Shown in pieces: positions 6,365-13,746 of a stretch of 14,508 nucleotides of DNA. The DNA is from Clostridiaceae bacterium (GTDB lineage: Bacteria; Bacillota; Clostridia; Lachnospirales; Lachnospiraceae), in assembly GCA_902362725.1 (NCBI GenBank), contig CABIXM010000035.1:6680-21187 (forward strand), read 5' to 3'. Below the pieces are notes generated by a model. It was given only the letters and a program-made list of their open reading frames with translations. It did not search any database and was not told the DNA's origin. Numbering within the stretch: position 1 is the stretch's first letter; every line of letters starts with the position of its first letter. The position numbers were made by a program, and so were the translations under genes.

Positions 6365-7711
6365 TTATTCCCGTTCCTTTCCTTTCTTCCGTTCCGGCTC
6401 TTTGCCTTGCCGCAAAATATTGTCTATGTTCTGTTTGATAACGTCGTATTCCTTGACCTGTTTTTTCAGCTTGCCATAATCAGCGTAAAGGGCTTCTTTT
6501 TGCGCTTGTAGTTTCCCGTATTCTTCCTGCATGGCGGCAAGATTGGGGAGTTTAGTAACGCCCGCCGCTTTCAGTGTCTTTACTGCCGCTTCATGGAGTA
6601 TCAGACTGCTTTCCTGCTTTGCCCGGTATGCGTCCTTATCCTTTGCCCTGCGGTATGCTTCATAGACAGGTTTTGTCTTTTGGTAGGTAGTAACGTGCTT
6701 CATCAGCACCGCCATATCTGCAAGACGCTTTTCCACGCTCTTTAATGCGTCTGCTGTCTTTTCATTTTCCGCATTTACTTCCTCAATCCGGCTGACTAAA
6801 TCTGCGTACTGCTCAATCTTATGTTCTGTCAAGAAATTCATAGTCTTTGCAGCCAGTTTCAGATTATGGATTTTCGCCCACTGTTCATAGCCCCGGCTCT
6901 CTTGTGCCTTGATACTGTTTTCAATGTCAATAAGCAGCGATACGCCGCGCTGCTCTTTGGGAGCTTTCGCTGCCTTTGTGCGTTTGCCCTCTATCCGTTC
7001 TCTTATGGCTTCCTCTGTATAATCTGTACCGAGAGTTTTCAGACGGGTAAAGCGTTCCTGTCCGGGAGCGCGGCAGGAGATATATTTTCCCGGCTTTATC
7101 TCATAACCCGCTGCCTGTAACCGCTGCAACAATTCTTCAAAACTTGCTACTTGGGGGATAAGCGTATCAACGGCAATTTTCAGCTTGCCTTTCCAACTTG
7201 TACCGACCTTTTCCGCTTGATATTCTGCATAGCTTTTTCCCTTGCTGCCTTTGCCCGGAACGACAACAGACAGCCCGTTTTCCCGGCACAGCTTATCGCT
7301 CATGTTCCGTATGCCGTAGTAACTGCACTTATTGGAATTGTACTTATGGTAGTCAACAAAATTGACCGCACAAAAAATGATATGGTTATGGATATGCCCT
7401 TTGTCTATGTGGGTAGTTAAGACGTATTCATGCTGTCCCTTTGTTACCGCGTCGGCAAGCTGCTTTCCGATTTCGTGGGCTTTCTCATAATCTACTTCTC
7501 CCGGCTCAAAGGACTGTATCAAATGGTGGGCGAGATTGTTTCCCTTATCTATGGCTTGTGCAAGCGTAAATCCAAACTCAATATCTGCCGTTTCATAGCT
7601 GCACCCAAAGGAGGACACAAGCATTTTCCCGTCTGTTTTATCCGGGTTTTGGATATAGTCAAGGGCTTTGCTCAACGTGCTTTTAATAGGCTTAATCTTT
7701 GTAACCGCCAT
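6365..7711 (-). CDS. MobP-type relaxase/mobilization nuclease
   Basis: The 448-residue protein starts at the ATG at 7711 (MAVTKIKPIK...). That start lies 40 bp inside the 3' end of mobC, with a GGAG two bases before it and an AAAGGGGGT farther up, so translation is probably coupled. The N-terminal 150 residues carry the relaxase signature: KALDYIQN with Tyr19 as the likely DNA-attacking tyrosine, AHHLIQSF at 61-68, and the metal-binding triad region HIDKGHIHNHI (His101, His106, His108). The enzyme would nick one strand at oriT, stay attached to the 5' end and pilot it to the recipient. The C-terminal part (about 290-448) is highly charged and helical, probably coiled coil, ending KKGKERE. The family is pfam03432-type as found in Tn1549-like elements. 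It is transcribed toward the + strand transfer operon, with the terminator at 6054-6103 between them. Confidence 0.93.
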   Translation of the reverse strand: MAVTKIKPIKSTLSKALDYIQNPDKTDGKMLVSSFGCSYETADIEFGFTLAQAIDKGNNLAHHLIQSFEPGEVDYEKAHEIGKQLADAVTKGQHEYVLTTHIDKGHIHNHIIFCAVNFVDYHKYNSNKCSYYGIRNMSDKLCRENGLSVVVPGKGSKGKSYAEYQAEKVGTSWKGKLKIAVDTLIPQVASFEELLQRLQAAGYEIKPGKYISCRAPGQERFTRLKTLGTDYTEEAIRERIEGKRTKAAKAPKEQRGVSLLIDIENSIKAQESRGYEQWAKIHNLKLAAKTMNFLTEHKIEQYADLVSRIEEVNAENEKTADALKSVEKRLADMAVLMKHVTTYQKTKPVYEAYRRAKDKDAYRAKQESSLILHEAAVKTLKAAGVTKLPNLAAMQEEYGKLQAQKEALYADYGKLKKQVKEYDVIKQNIDNILRQGKEPERKKGKERE

Positions 7712-8001
7712 ATCTCCGCAAGCACCCCCTTTATTTCCTCTATGTCCTCTTGGTAAACGCTGCCTGTCGCATTGACACGCTTTGCAATCTGATTGATGTT
7801 GACCCCGATTTTCTGTATCTCTGCTGTCATGCCTTTTATATCGCTATGGTCTGTCTGAATGATATACCCGTCAATGGCAATCTTGCGAAGATACGCCGCC
7901 ATGTTCCGGGTAGGGACAAGCTTCATTTTCTGTTCAATCAATGCCCTTTCTTCCTCTGTTACATAGAATTTGATTTGTATTTTTCTTTTGCGTCCGTTCA
8001 T
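7672..8001 (-). CDS. mobC: Relaxosome accessory protein MobC
   Basis: The start is the ATG at 8001-7999, with AAAGGAG at 8015-8009 seven bases before it; upstream in-frame ATGs lack this site. The 109-residue protein begins with a basic segment and a strand-helix-helix pattern (KIQIKFYVTEEERALIEQKM...) typical of ribbon-helix-helix DNA-binding proteins. The C-terminal half contains GVNINQIAKRVNATG at about residues 66-80, the hallmark of the MobC family. MobC proteins bind near oriT and help the relaxase open and nick DNA. The gene is the first of the - strand operon and overlaps the relaxase gene by 40 bp. Its leader carries the duplicated two-part repeat (8023-8122), a plausible MobC or relaxase target, although the sequence alone cannot prove that. 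Confidence 0.9.
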   Translation of the reverse strand: MNGRKRKIQIKFYVTEEERALIEQKMKLVPTRNMAAYLRKIAIDGYIIQTDHSDIKGMTAEIQKIGVNINQIAKRVNATGSVYQEDIEEIKGVLAEIWRLQRLSLLKAR

Positions 8002-8022
8002 GCAATCGCTCCTTTCCATTCC

Positions 8023-8051
8023 GAGGGTTTGGGACACTTCCCAACAAGCAA
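8023..8051 (-). repeat. 29-bp leader block, mobC copy
   Basis: Reverse complement of 498-526 with one difference. Its palindrome is TTGGGAAGTGTCCCAA (6-bp arms, 4-bp centre). It ends 21 nt upstream of the mobC start codon, closer than the copy before the polyvalent gene. Confidence 0.9.
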
Positions 8052-8088
8052 TTTTCAACCGACGCACCGCAGGACGGGAGGGCGAAAA

Positions 8089-8122
8089 TACGGAAAAGGG
8101 TACTCTTTTCCTATGCTTGCTA
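8089..8122 (-). repeat. 34-bp leader block, mobC copy
   Basis: Exact reverse complement of 427-460. The 37 nt between this block and the 29-bp block (8052-8088) differ from the other copy, yet TTTTC and GAAAA at the two ends can still pair on the mobC-sense strand. Confidence 0.9.
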
Positions 8123-8181
8123 CGAAACTTTATCCCTTACTACCTACAACACCGGGAACGGCAAATTTGACGAACTTTCCC

Positions 8182-8210
8182 AAAAGAAAAACGCCGCAAT
8201 CTGCGACGTT
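8182..8210 (-). terminator. Terminator of the XRE regulator gene
   Basis: On the - strand a 9-bp stem (8210-8202 with 8198-8190, one G-T wobble, 3-nt loop) is followed by TTTTTCTTTT. It lies about 35 nt after the stop of the regulator gene ending at 8245 and separates it from mobC transcription. Confidence 0.75.
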
Positions 8211-8244
8211 TCAATCACTCTATATAAACAAAAACGAGAGAACT

Positions 8245-8604
8245 TTATTCCCCCGTTTCGTCGTTGTTGGCTTCCTCTATTCCTTTTGCAGTAGCAGACA
8301 GGATTTTCAAATCTTTTTCGCTCATACCGTCAAGCATAGTATCGAGCTGACGGCGGCGCGTGGATTTCTCCTGTTCCCGTTCCGGGAAAAAGAACTGGTC
8401 TACTGATACATCAAGCAGGGTTACAAGCTCATATAAAATCTGTAAACTTGGGTGCTGCCCGCTGTTCTCAATGGACGCGATATATCGGGGCGCAATATTC
8501 AGCGTATCGGCTAACTGATTGCGTGATATTCCCTTTGCTTTTCTTGCTGCTTTAATGGCTTGCCCGAAAGCCTTAAAATCAAATTTTTCTTTGTTCTGCT
8601 TCAT
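8245..8604 (-). CDS. XRE-family helix-turn-helix transcriptional regulator
   Basis: A 119-residue protein if started at the ATG at 8604; alternatives are the ATG at 8610 and a TTG at 8619. The choice is uncertain because only a weak GGGTG precedes them. Residues 14-70 form an XRE/Cro-CI-type domain: FGQAIKAARKAKGISRNQLA, then APRYIASIENSGQHPSL, then LYELVTLLDVSVDQFFFP. A charged helical tail follows (STRRRQLDTMLDGMSEKDLKIL), possibly for dimerisation. Regulators of this size and shape are common in conjugative elements of Clostridia and typically repress their own and adjacent promoters. The gene is divergent from the small HTH gene at 8765, and the shared control region holds two dyads overlapping promoter elements, which are its likely targets. 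It could control transfer, cargo or both; the sequence does not decide. Confidence 0.88.
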   Translation of the reverse strand: MKQNKEKFDFKAFGQAIKAARKAKGISRNQLADTLNIAPRYIASIENSGQHPSLQILYELVTLLDVSVDQFFFPEREQEKSTRRRQLDTMLDGMSEKDLKILSATAKGIEEANNDETGE

Positions 8605-8672
8605 AGTCATTTCACCCAACTACATTGTATATTTCATCTTCCTTTCGAGATATGATTACACACAGCACATTA

Positions 8673-8700
8673 TTGACTGAAATAGAGCATATCATATACT
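8673..8700 (+). promoter_or_regulatory. Upstream promoter of a tandem pair (TTGACT-N16-TATACT)
   Basis: TTGACT at 8673-8678 and TATACT at 8695-8700 with a 16-bp spacer form a plausible sigma-A promoter pointing at the small HTH gene. Its -10 box lies inside the dyad at 8689-8706. Confidence 0.5.
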
Positions 8701-8706
8701 TGATAT
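8689..8706. promoter_or_regulatory. Dyad operator candidate ATATCA-N6-TGATAT
   Basis: Perfect 6-bp arms with a 6-bp centre. It covers the -10 of the upstream promoter and the -35 of the downstream one, so a bound dimer would block both. It is the best candidate site for the adjacent XRE regulator. Confidence 0.5.
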
Positions 8707-8728
8707 TATTCGGCTATCCGAGTATAAT
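8700..8728 (+). promoter_or_regulatory. Strong promoter for the small HTH gene (TTGATA-N17-TATAAT)
   Basis: TTGATA at 8700-8705 and a consensus TATAAT at 8723-8728 have the ideal 17-bp spacer. A second dyad, TCGG-N4-CCGA at 8710-8721, sits within the spacer. Transcription would start near 8735, about 30 nt before the ATG at 8765. Confidence 0.75.
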
Positions 8729-8764
8729 TATACTGGTAAAATTTGAGGAAAGGGCGTTTTGATT

Positions 8765-8950
8765 ATGGAATATATGTCTTGTCCCGAAGCGGCAAAGAAA
8801 TGGGGAATTTCTGAAAGACGAGTACAGATACTTTGTAGCGAAAATCGCATACCGGGCGTTTCAAAACTGGGGTATATGTGGCTGATACCAAAAAACGCGG
8901 AAAAACCTTTTGATATGAGAAAGAAACAACATAAAATGCAGATACAATAA
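8765..8950 (+). CDS. Small helix-turn-helix DNA-binding protein
   Basis: The ATG at 8765 follows a GAGGAAAGG-type site at about 8745-8753; a TTG at 8759 is less likely. The 61-residue protein (MEYMSCPEAAKKWGISERR...) has the MerR/excisionase-like winged-helix pattern: a helix starting at PEAAKKWGIS, a recognition helix ERRVQILCSENRI, then a short wing PGVSKLGYMWLIP. A basic tail follows (MRKKQHKMQ). Proteins like this are common in mobile elements of Clostridia, often as small regulators or excisionase-like factors. It is transcribed from its own strong, probably repressed promoter, and there are 105 bp before the transporter operon, which appears to have separate control. Its specific target is unknown. 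Confidence 0.8.
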   Translation: MEYMSCPEAAKKWGISERRVQILCSENRIPGVSKLGYMWLIPKNAEKPFDMRKKQHKMQIQ

Positions 8951-8964
8951 ACAAACAAATAAAC

Positions 8965-9033
8965 CTTACAACAACTGTAAGTGGTGTGGTTGCTTCTTAT
9001 GCAGTAAAATTATATTCGTAAGATAAGCGTAAG
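8965..9033 (+). promoter_or_regulatory. Candidate response-regulator sites and weak promoter before the ABC operon
   Basis: CTTACA-N5-TGTAAG at 8965-8981 forms an inverted repeat, and CGTAAG occurs twice as a direct repeat at 9017-9022 and 9028-9033, 11 bp apart. The inverted repeat is close to the TNACA-N4-TGTAA box known for BceR-type regulators, but with one extra base in the spacer. A weak promoter, TTGCTT at 8990-8995 with TATATT at 9011-9016, lies just downstream, as expected for activation. Confidence 0.5.
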
Positions 9034-9055
9034 CAAAAAATGTGAGGTGTGAGAT

Positions 9056-9838
9056 ATGAATGATACAAAAAAACTATTAGAAGTACGCGACTTGCACAAA
9101 GCATATTCCAAAGAGGGGGTTCCAACAAAAGCACTAAACGGAATTACCTTTGATGTTCTGAATGGCGAATATTTGGGAATTATGGGAGCCAGCGGTTCTG
9201 GAAAAACAACATTGTTGAATTGTATTGCTACGGTCATTAAACCAACCTCTGGACAAATTTTACTTTCAGGTGCCAATATAAGCTCTTTTGATGGCACGAA
9301 GTTGGCTGAATATCGTGGCAACAAGATTGGTTATCTATTTCAAGATTTTGCTTTACTTGATAATCTAACTGGTAAAGAAAATATTATATTGCCTTTATCA
9401 ATTCATAATATTGACATTGTTACAGCGGAAAAAAAGCTAAAAGATATAGCAGATTTTCTTGGAATTACAGACGTTCTTTCTAAATTTCCGTCACAAATGT
9501 CGGGCGGTCAAAAACAACGCGTAGCTGCTGCACGTAGTTTGATTTCTGACCCCGATATTATTTTGGCTGATGAACCTACAGGTGCATTAGATACAAAATC
9601 AGCACGTTTACTCATGGAGAAGTTACAGGAAATCAATCTTAGGCGTGGACGCACAATCCTAATGGTCACGCATGACCCTAACGCCGCGAGTTTCTGTTCT
9701 CGTATTTTGTTCATTCAAGACGGTGTTATTTTCCATGAGTTACGTCGTAAAATTCCAAATGAAACACAGGAAGATTTTTATGCACGTATTTTACAAGTGA
9801 TGGCTCAAATGGGGGGAGGAAGTGCAAATGTTCTTTAA
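9056..9838 (+). CDS. BceA-type ABC transporter ATP-binding protein
   Basis: The ATG at 9056 (MNDTKKLLEV...) follows GTGAGGTGTGAG; the product is 260 residues. All ABC ATPase motifs are visible: Walker A GASGSGKTT at 44-52, Q-loop Gln96 in YLFQD, signature SQMSGGQKQR at 146-155, Walker B IILADEP at 168-174, D-loop GALDT at 176-180, and H-loop His206 in VTHD. The size and the C-terminal extension (GVIFHELRRK...) match MacB/LolD-like ATPases that partner BceB-type permeases. The protein would drive a membrane complex that removes or shields against peptide antibiotics such as bacitracin or lantibiotics; the substrate is not readable here. It overlaps the permease gene by 11 bp, and the operon continues with a matching two-component system. 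The gene is distinctly more AT-rich than the transfer genes, as expected for cargo. Confidence 0.95.
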   Translation: MNDTKKLLEVRDLHKAYSKEGVPTKALNGITFDVLNGEYLGIMGASGSGKTTLLNCIATVIKPTSGQILLSGANISSFDGTKLAEYRGNKIGYLFQDFALLDNLTGKENIILPLSIHNIDIVTAEKKLKDIADFLGITDVLSKFPSQMSGGQKQRVAAARSLISDPDIILADEPTGALDTKSARLLMEKLQEINLRRGRTILMVTHDPNAASFCSRILFIQDGVIFHELRRKIPNETQEDFYARILQVMAQMGGGSANVL

Positions 9839-11978
9839 TCTCACATGGCGAAACGCCAAACGGAGCCGTAGCGAAAACCTAATTTATTTTCTGACAATGA
9901 TAACAGCCGTAGCAATGTTTTATATAGTGCTTTCTCTTGGACAACAGGACGTAATACGTTTTTTAAGTGAAATTGAGAGCGACGCAGTAGAACGGTTGCT
10001 TACTAATCTTTTACCGACGGTTTATCTTTGTGCTTTATTATTTGTGTTCTTTCTCGTAGTATTTGCAAACAAATATCAACTTGAATGTCGTAGTCGAGAA
10101 CTGGGGCTTTATTTGATGTTTGGAATGACAAAGATTAAATTATTTATTCAAATAATGACAGAGGGGCTAATCACGTCGTTTTTAGCTCTTTTAGGAGGGC
10201 TTGTATGCGGTGGCTTTTTATCCGAAGCTATAAGTCTTACAACCGCGCGTTTAGTAGGGCATGGTATCATTACACACCAATTAAGTTTTTCTGTAAGTGC
10301 CGCTATTTTCACATCGTTAGGCTTCTTGATTATTCAGTTTGTAGCATTGTTTGTTCTATGCGGAAAGCTGTTCCGTAAAGAGCTACATCAACTTGTTTAT
10401 GGAGAGATGGCGAAAAAGCAACGCACAGGGAATCCATATGTAAGTTTCGTATCGTTTGCTATAGGCACCGTAATTTTGCTTGTCGCGTACTGGATTGTTG
10501 TAGAGCATTTTATGGCTGCGAGTGGGGCAATGCTGCTTATTGCCGTTTTACTTGGAATTATCGGAACAATTCTATTTATTCGAGGACTTGCAAGAATTTT
10601 GAGTATATGGGCAGCTTCTATAAAACACAAAGCCACAAGAGGACTTTATGTATTTACTTTACGGCAGTTGCATGAAAATGTCGTTAATAAATATATTTCA
10701 ATCAGCGTAGCGTCCATTCTGATGATGCTTACTATTATGTTAATTACCGACGGCTCAGTGCGCATAATGTCATATGGAAGTGAATTGACACGAGGTACTT
10801 CTGTTTATGACTTTACTGTAATGGGCAACGACCAAATTGTTGAGAAGTATCTTTCCAACGAACAAATTCGTCCTTATGTATCAAATCTGAACCGTATGGA
10901 AATAGGAAATATAAAATCCACTGCTTCGGATGGGATAAGTTCTCCTGTTGATTGGTCGAAATTTAGGAAACAAATCGTGCAGCATTTACCTCAAGATGTA
11001 GTAGACCCTGCCACACAAGAAGATGGTATGTATAGTTTTGGCTCCGACCAACCTGCTGCCTTAAACCTTTTAGGTCTTATTGATACTGGTAGTTCTTCTC
11101 CTTATTTGCTTCCTGTATCTTCCTATAATCGGTTATTGGATGCCGCGGGAGAAAAACAGATTAGCCTTGGGAACAATGAAGTTGTCTATTATCTCAACCC
11201 AGATTTTTTAGGTAATGCTCAAGATGAAACGGTTACACTGTTAAATCAAATTGCAGCAGACGCACAGGCGAATAATGAAGCGTTGCTTTCTATCAACGAA
11301 AGACCATTTTATCTTGTTCCCTCTGTACCGATGAAAGGGTTGACCGCAGATGAAAATATCAAGATTATAACTGCATTGATTGTTTCAGATGAGATATATT
11401 CAGAATTTGTAAATTCAGACACTTGTATGGTTTATTGGAACTTTTGTATTCCTAATGAACTTGTTGAAACAAAAGGTTTAATGTTACCGATTATGGAAGC
11501 TCGTGATTTGTTAAAACCATCTGGTCTATATTACGAAAGCTATCTTAATAATTTTGGGCGACAATTATTTTATGTTATTTCCGGAAGTTATACAACACTA
11601 TACATGGGATTTATGTTTTTGATTATTGCGTGTGCATTACTTGCCCTGCAATTCTTGACGCAAATGCAAACTACAAAATCAAGGTATCTAACACTCTCTA
11701 TTTTAGGAGCACGACGTGAACAAATTAAGCGTTCTATCAACCAACAAGTATTATGGTATTTCCTGCTTCCTCTTATATTAGCGTGTATCAGCGGAGCAGT
11801 AGGGATATATGCCATGCAGCTATATTTATATTCAGGAGCGGCACACCTTGAACAGTCCTATCCTCTTTTAATTGCTATGGCTGTTATTGTTGTTCTTGTT
11901 ATGGTAATTTACGGTGTGGCTGTTGCTCGAACAGCTAATCGTGAAATAGGAAAGCTCAATTACAAGCCCAATTCTTAA
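9828..11978 (+). CDS. BceB-type FtsX-domain permease
   Basis: The start is the ATG at 9828, seven bases after GGAGGA at 9815-9820; a GTG at 9822 is too close. The 716-residue protein begins MFFNLTWRNAKRS, typical of the family. About ten membrane segments can be seen: 17-39, 62-81, 108-132, 154-178, 206-226, 232-252, 288-308, 588-610, 641-667 and 679-702. A large extracellular domain (about 309-587) lies between helices seven and eight, the hallmark of BceB permeases, where it contributes to ligand sensing. FtsX-like regions occupy helices 2-4 and 8-10. In this family the permease transports or releases peptide antibiotics and also signals to the partner kinase, which itself lacks a sensor domain. 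It sits between the ATPase and the regulator genes, fitting a Bce-type detoxification and sensing module. Confidence 0.93.
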   Translation: MFFNLTWRNAKRSRSENLIYFLTMITAVAMFYIVLSLGQQDVIRFLSEIESDAVERLLTNLLPTVYLCALLFVFFLVVFANKYQLECRSRELGLYLMFGMTKIKLFIQIMTEGLITSFLALLGGLVCGGFLSEAISLTTARLVGHGIITHQLSFSVSAAIFTSLGFLIIQFVALFVLCGKLFRKELHQLVYGEMAKKQRTGNPYVSFVSFAIGTVILLVAYWIVVEHFMAASGAMLLIAVLLGIIGTILFIRGLARILSIWAASIKHKATRGLYVFTLRQLHENVVNKYISISVASILMMLTIMLITDGSVRIMSYGSELTRGTSVYDFTVMGNDQIVEKYLSNEQIRPYVSNLNRMEIGNIKSTASDGISSPVDWSKFRKQIVQHLPQDVVDPATQEDGMYSFGSDQPAALNLLGLIDTGSSSPYLLPVSSYNRLLDAAGEKQISLGNNEVVYYLNPDFLGNAQDETVTLLNQIAADAQANNEALLSINERPFYLVPSVPMKGLTADENIKIITALIVSDEIYSEFVNSDTCMVYWNFCIPNELVETKGLMLPIMEARDLLKPSGLYYESYLNNFGRQLFYVISGSYTTLYMGFMFLIIACALLALQFLTQMQTTKSRYLTLSILGARREQIKRSINQQVLWYFLLPLILACISGAVGIYAMQLYLYSGAAHLEQSYPLLIAMAVIVVLVMVIYGVAVARTANREIGKLNYKPNS

Positions 11979-12015
11979 CAGGCTTATAAATATTATGGGA
12001 AAGGAGGCGGACATA

Positions 12016-12699
12016 TTGGCAAAGATAGTTGTGGTTGAAGATGATGTTTATATGCGAGAAGAACTGTTGAACTTATTAGAAAAATCGGGATATGATACGA
12101 TTGGATTATCGGATTTTGAAAACGCAGTATCAGAAATAGCAGCATATTTTCCCGACTTAATTTTGCTTGACATCAATCTTCCCTTTCGTTCGGGTTTTGA
12201 AATATGTAAAGAGTTGAAAGCTAAACAGATTGGTACGGTACTCGTATTGACTGCAAGAGATAAATTGCAGGACGAACTGCACGCATTAGACTTGGGGGCT
12301 GATGACTATTTAACAAAACCTTGTAATATGTCACGTTTACTTGCCCGAATTAAAAATCTTCTTCGACGTAAAGAAGAACAGGTACAGCAAGGGTTACTTG
12401 ATGGAGGTGGTTTTTTACTTGACCCGAATACCTTTACAATTTATGTAGGGAATAGCTCTTACCTTATGCCACCGAACGAAGGAAAAATATTACTTGCTCT
12501 CTTGAAAAATAGCCCTAAGATTGTTTCTAAAAAAGAATTATGCATTAGACTATGGGGAACAGAAGAATTTATAGACGAAAATGCATTACAAGTAAATTTT
12601 ACTCGGCTGCGAAAAACGCTTCGTGAATTTGGTCTTGAAGAACGTATAGAAACAGTGCGCGGTCAAGGCTACCGCTTGAAAGAGCAGGTGCGCTTATGA
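12016..12699 (+). CDS. BceR-like OmpR/PhoB-family response regulator
   Basis: I place the start at the TTG at 12016, eight bases after the AAAGGAGG site at 12000-12007; the in-frame ATG at 11995 would put that site inside the coding region. The product is then 227 residues, beginning MAKIVVVEDDVYMREELL, which matches the usual family N-terminus. Receiver domain residues: acidic pocket Glu8, Asp9 and Asp10, phospho-acceptor Asp52 in LLDINLP, Thr79 and Lys101 in LTKPC. A winged-helix DNA-binding domain spans about 126-222 (ENALQVNFTRLRK recognition region, TVRGQGYRL at the end). It would be phosphorylated by the kinase encoded immediately downstream (4-bp ATGA overlap) and probably activate the transporter operon through the CTTACA/TGTAAG-type sites upstream of it. 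A TTG start would keep its level low. Confidence 0.93.
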   Translation: MAKIVVVEDDVYMREELLNLLEKSGYDTIGLSDFENAVSEIAAYFPDLILLDINLPFRSGFEICKELKAKQIGTVLVLTARDKLQDELHALDLGADDYLTKPCNMSRLLARIKNLLRRKEEQVQQGLLDGGGFLLDPNTFTIYVGNSSYLMPPNEGKILLALLKNSPKIVSKKELCIRLWGTEEFIDENALQVNFTRLRKTLREFGLEERIETVRGQGYRLKEQVRL

Positions 12700-13724
12700 A
12701 TAAGTTGAAAATACTTTTAATCTATATTTCCTCTAACCGGGTATGGATTATTACACTTGCCTGTTTGGACTTGTTCTTTATATTTCTTGCTTGGTTGGCT
12801 AACCCTGATTATTTTATAAATTATGCTGCATTGATAATTTTTGTGTCATTTGCCGCACTTGCTATTCCTCTTGCTATATCAATCAGAAAACGTAACAAGG
12901 CAGACGCTATTTTTCGGCGTTTTCTATTAGAGCCGGACGATACCAACGAATACTTACTGTGTGAAGCTGTTCCCGCTGTAATACGCCCTCTTATCTGTGA
13001 ATTGGGAAAACATTTGAGGACGCAGCAAGAATATATCAACGAACAGAAAATTACAGTTACAGACTATGAACACTATGTTGAAAATTGGGTGCATGAAATC
13101 AAAAAACCACTATCCCTTATGACCTTGCTACTGGATAATCGAAAAGATGAAATGTCCCCTTTGGTTCATACTCGTATGCTTTATGTACGCGACCATACCC
13201 GACAGGATATAGAACAAATTCTATACTTTTCAAGGCTTGGGGCTACACATAAGGATTACTCTTTTGAGTCGCTTTCAATTCTTGGAACTTGCCGTGAAGC
13301 AGTTGAAGATAATTTAACGCTTCTTGAAGAAGCCGGATTTTCTATTGAATATACCGAAAACGATTATCAAGTGATTTCTGACAAAAAAGGTCTGATGTTC
13401 ATTTTAGGACAGATAATCAGTAATAGTGTGAAATATGTGGGAAACAACCTTGCCCCACGGCTCATATTTTCCATAGCTGATAGTATGAATAGTGAACAGA
13501 TTTCTTTATCTATCAAAGACAACGGCACAAGCATACCATTGTCTGACTTACCCTTTGTTTTCGACAAGGGGTTTACCGGAGATACGGGCAGTTACCTTAG
13601 TCGTTCTACAGGTATGGGCTTATACCTTGTTCAGAAAATGGCAACTGACTTATTTATCACGGTGGAGCTTAAAAACAATTCATACGGTGGAACAACCGTA
13701 ACCTTGACGTTTCCAAAAGTGTAA
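12696..13724 (+). CDS. BceS-like intramembrane-sensing histidine kinase
   Basis: The ATG at 12696 overlaps the TGA of the regulator gene, so the pair is translationally coupled. The 342-residue protein has two N-terminal membrane helices (about 14-35 and 42-63) joined by only a few outside residues and no other sensor domain, which defines the intramembrane-sensing kinase type. The phospho-accepting His133 lies in NWVHEIKKPLS. The ATPase domain has the N box (QIISNSVKY, Asn243), a G1 box DNGTSI at 275-280, an F-box-like FDKGFTGD at 289-296 and a G2 box STGMGLYL at 304-311. In known Bce systems such kinases receive the signal from the BceB-like permease rather than from the drug directly. The order ATPase, permease, regulator, kinase supports a complete sensing and resistance unit. 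Confidence 0.94.
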   Translation: MNKLKILLIYISSNRVWIITLACLDLFFIFLAWLANPDYFINYAALIIFVSFAALAIPLAISIRKRNKADAIFRRFLLEPDDTNEYLLCEAVPAVIRPLICELGKHLRTQQEYINEQKITVTDYEHYVENWVHEIKKPLSLMTLLLDNRKDEMSPLVHTRMLYVRDHTRQDIEQILYFSRLGATHKDYSFESLSILGTCREAVEDNLTLLEEAGFSIEYTENDYQVISDKKGLMFILGQIISNSVKYVGNNLAPRLIFSIADSMNSEQISLSIKDNGTSIPLSDLPFVFDKGFTGDTGSYLSRSTGMGLYLVQKMATDLFITVELKNNSYGGTTVTLTFPKV

Positions 13725-13746
13725 CGTCTATTTGGGAGGTAGTGAA

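Larger units (their letters stand above)
8002..8181. other. mobC leader, candidate oriT region
   Basis: This is the non-coding stretch upstream of mobC-relaxase, where the origin of transfer usually lies in MobP systems. It contains two inverted-repeat-bearing blocks and a structured spacer. I cannot identify a nic site by motif, so the oriT label is inference from position. A partial third match to the TTGGGAA half-palindrome (AACTTTCCCAA) is at 8173-8183. Confidence 0.45.

Noticed and set aside
7750..8406. 218-codon frame on the + strand over mobC, its leader and the XRE gene
   Set aside because: It runs antisense through two recognised genes and a non-coding leader, and its product has no coherent domain.
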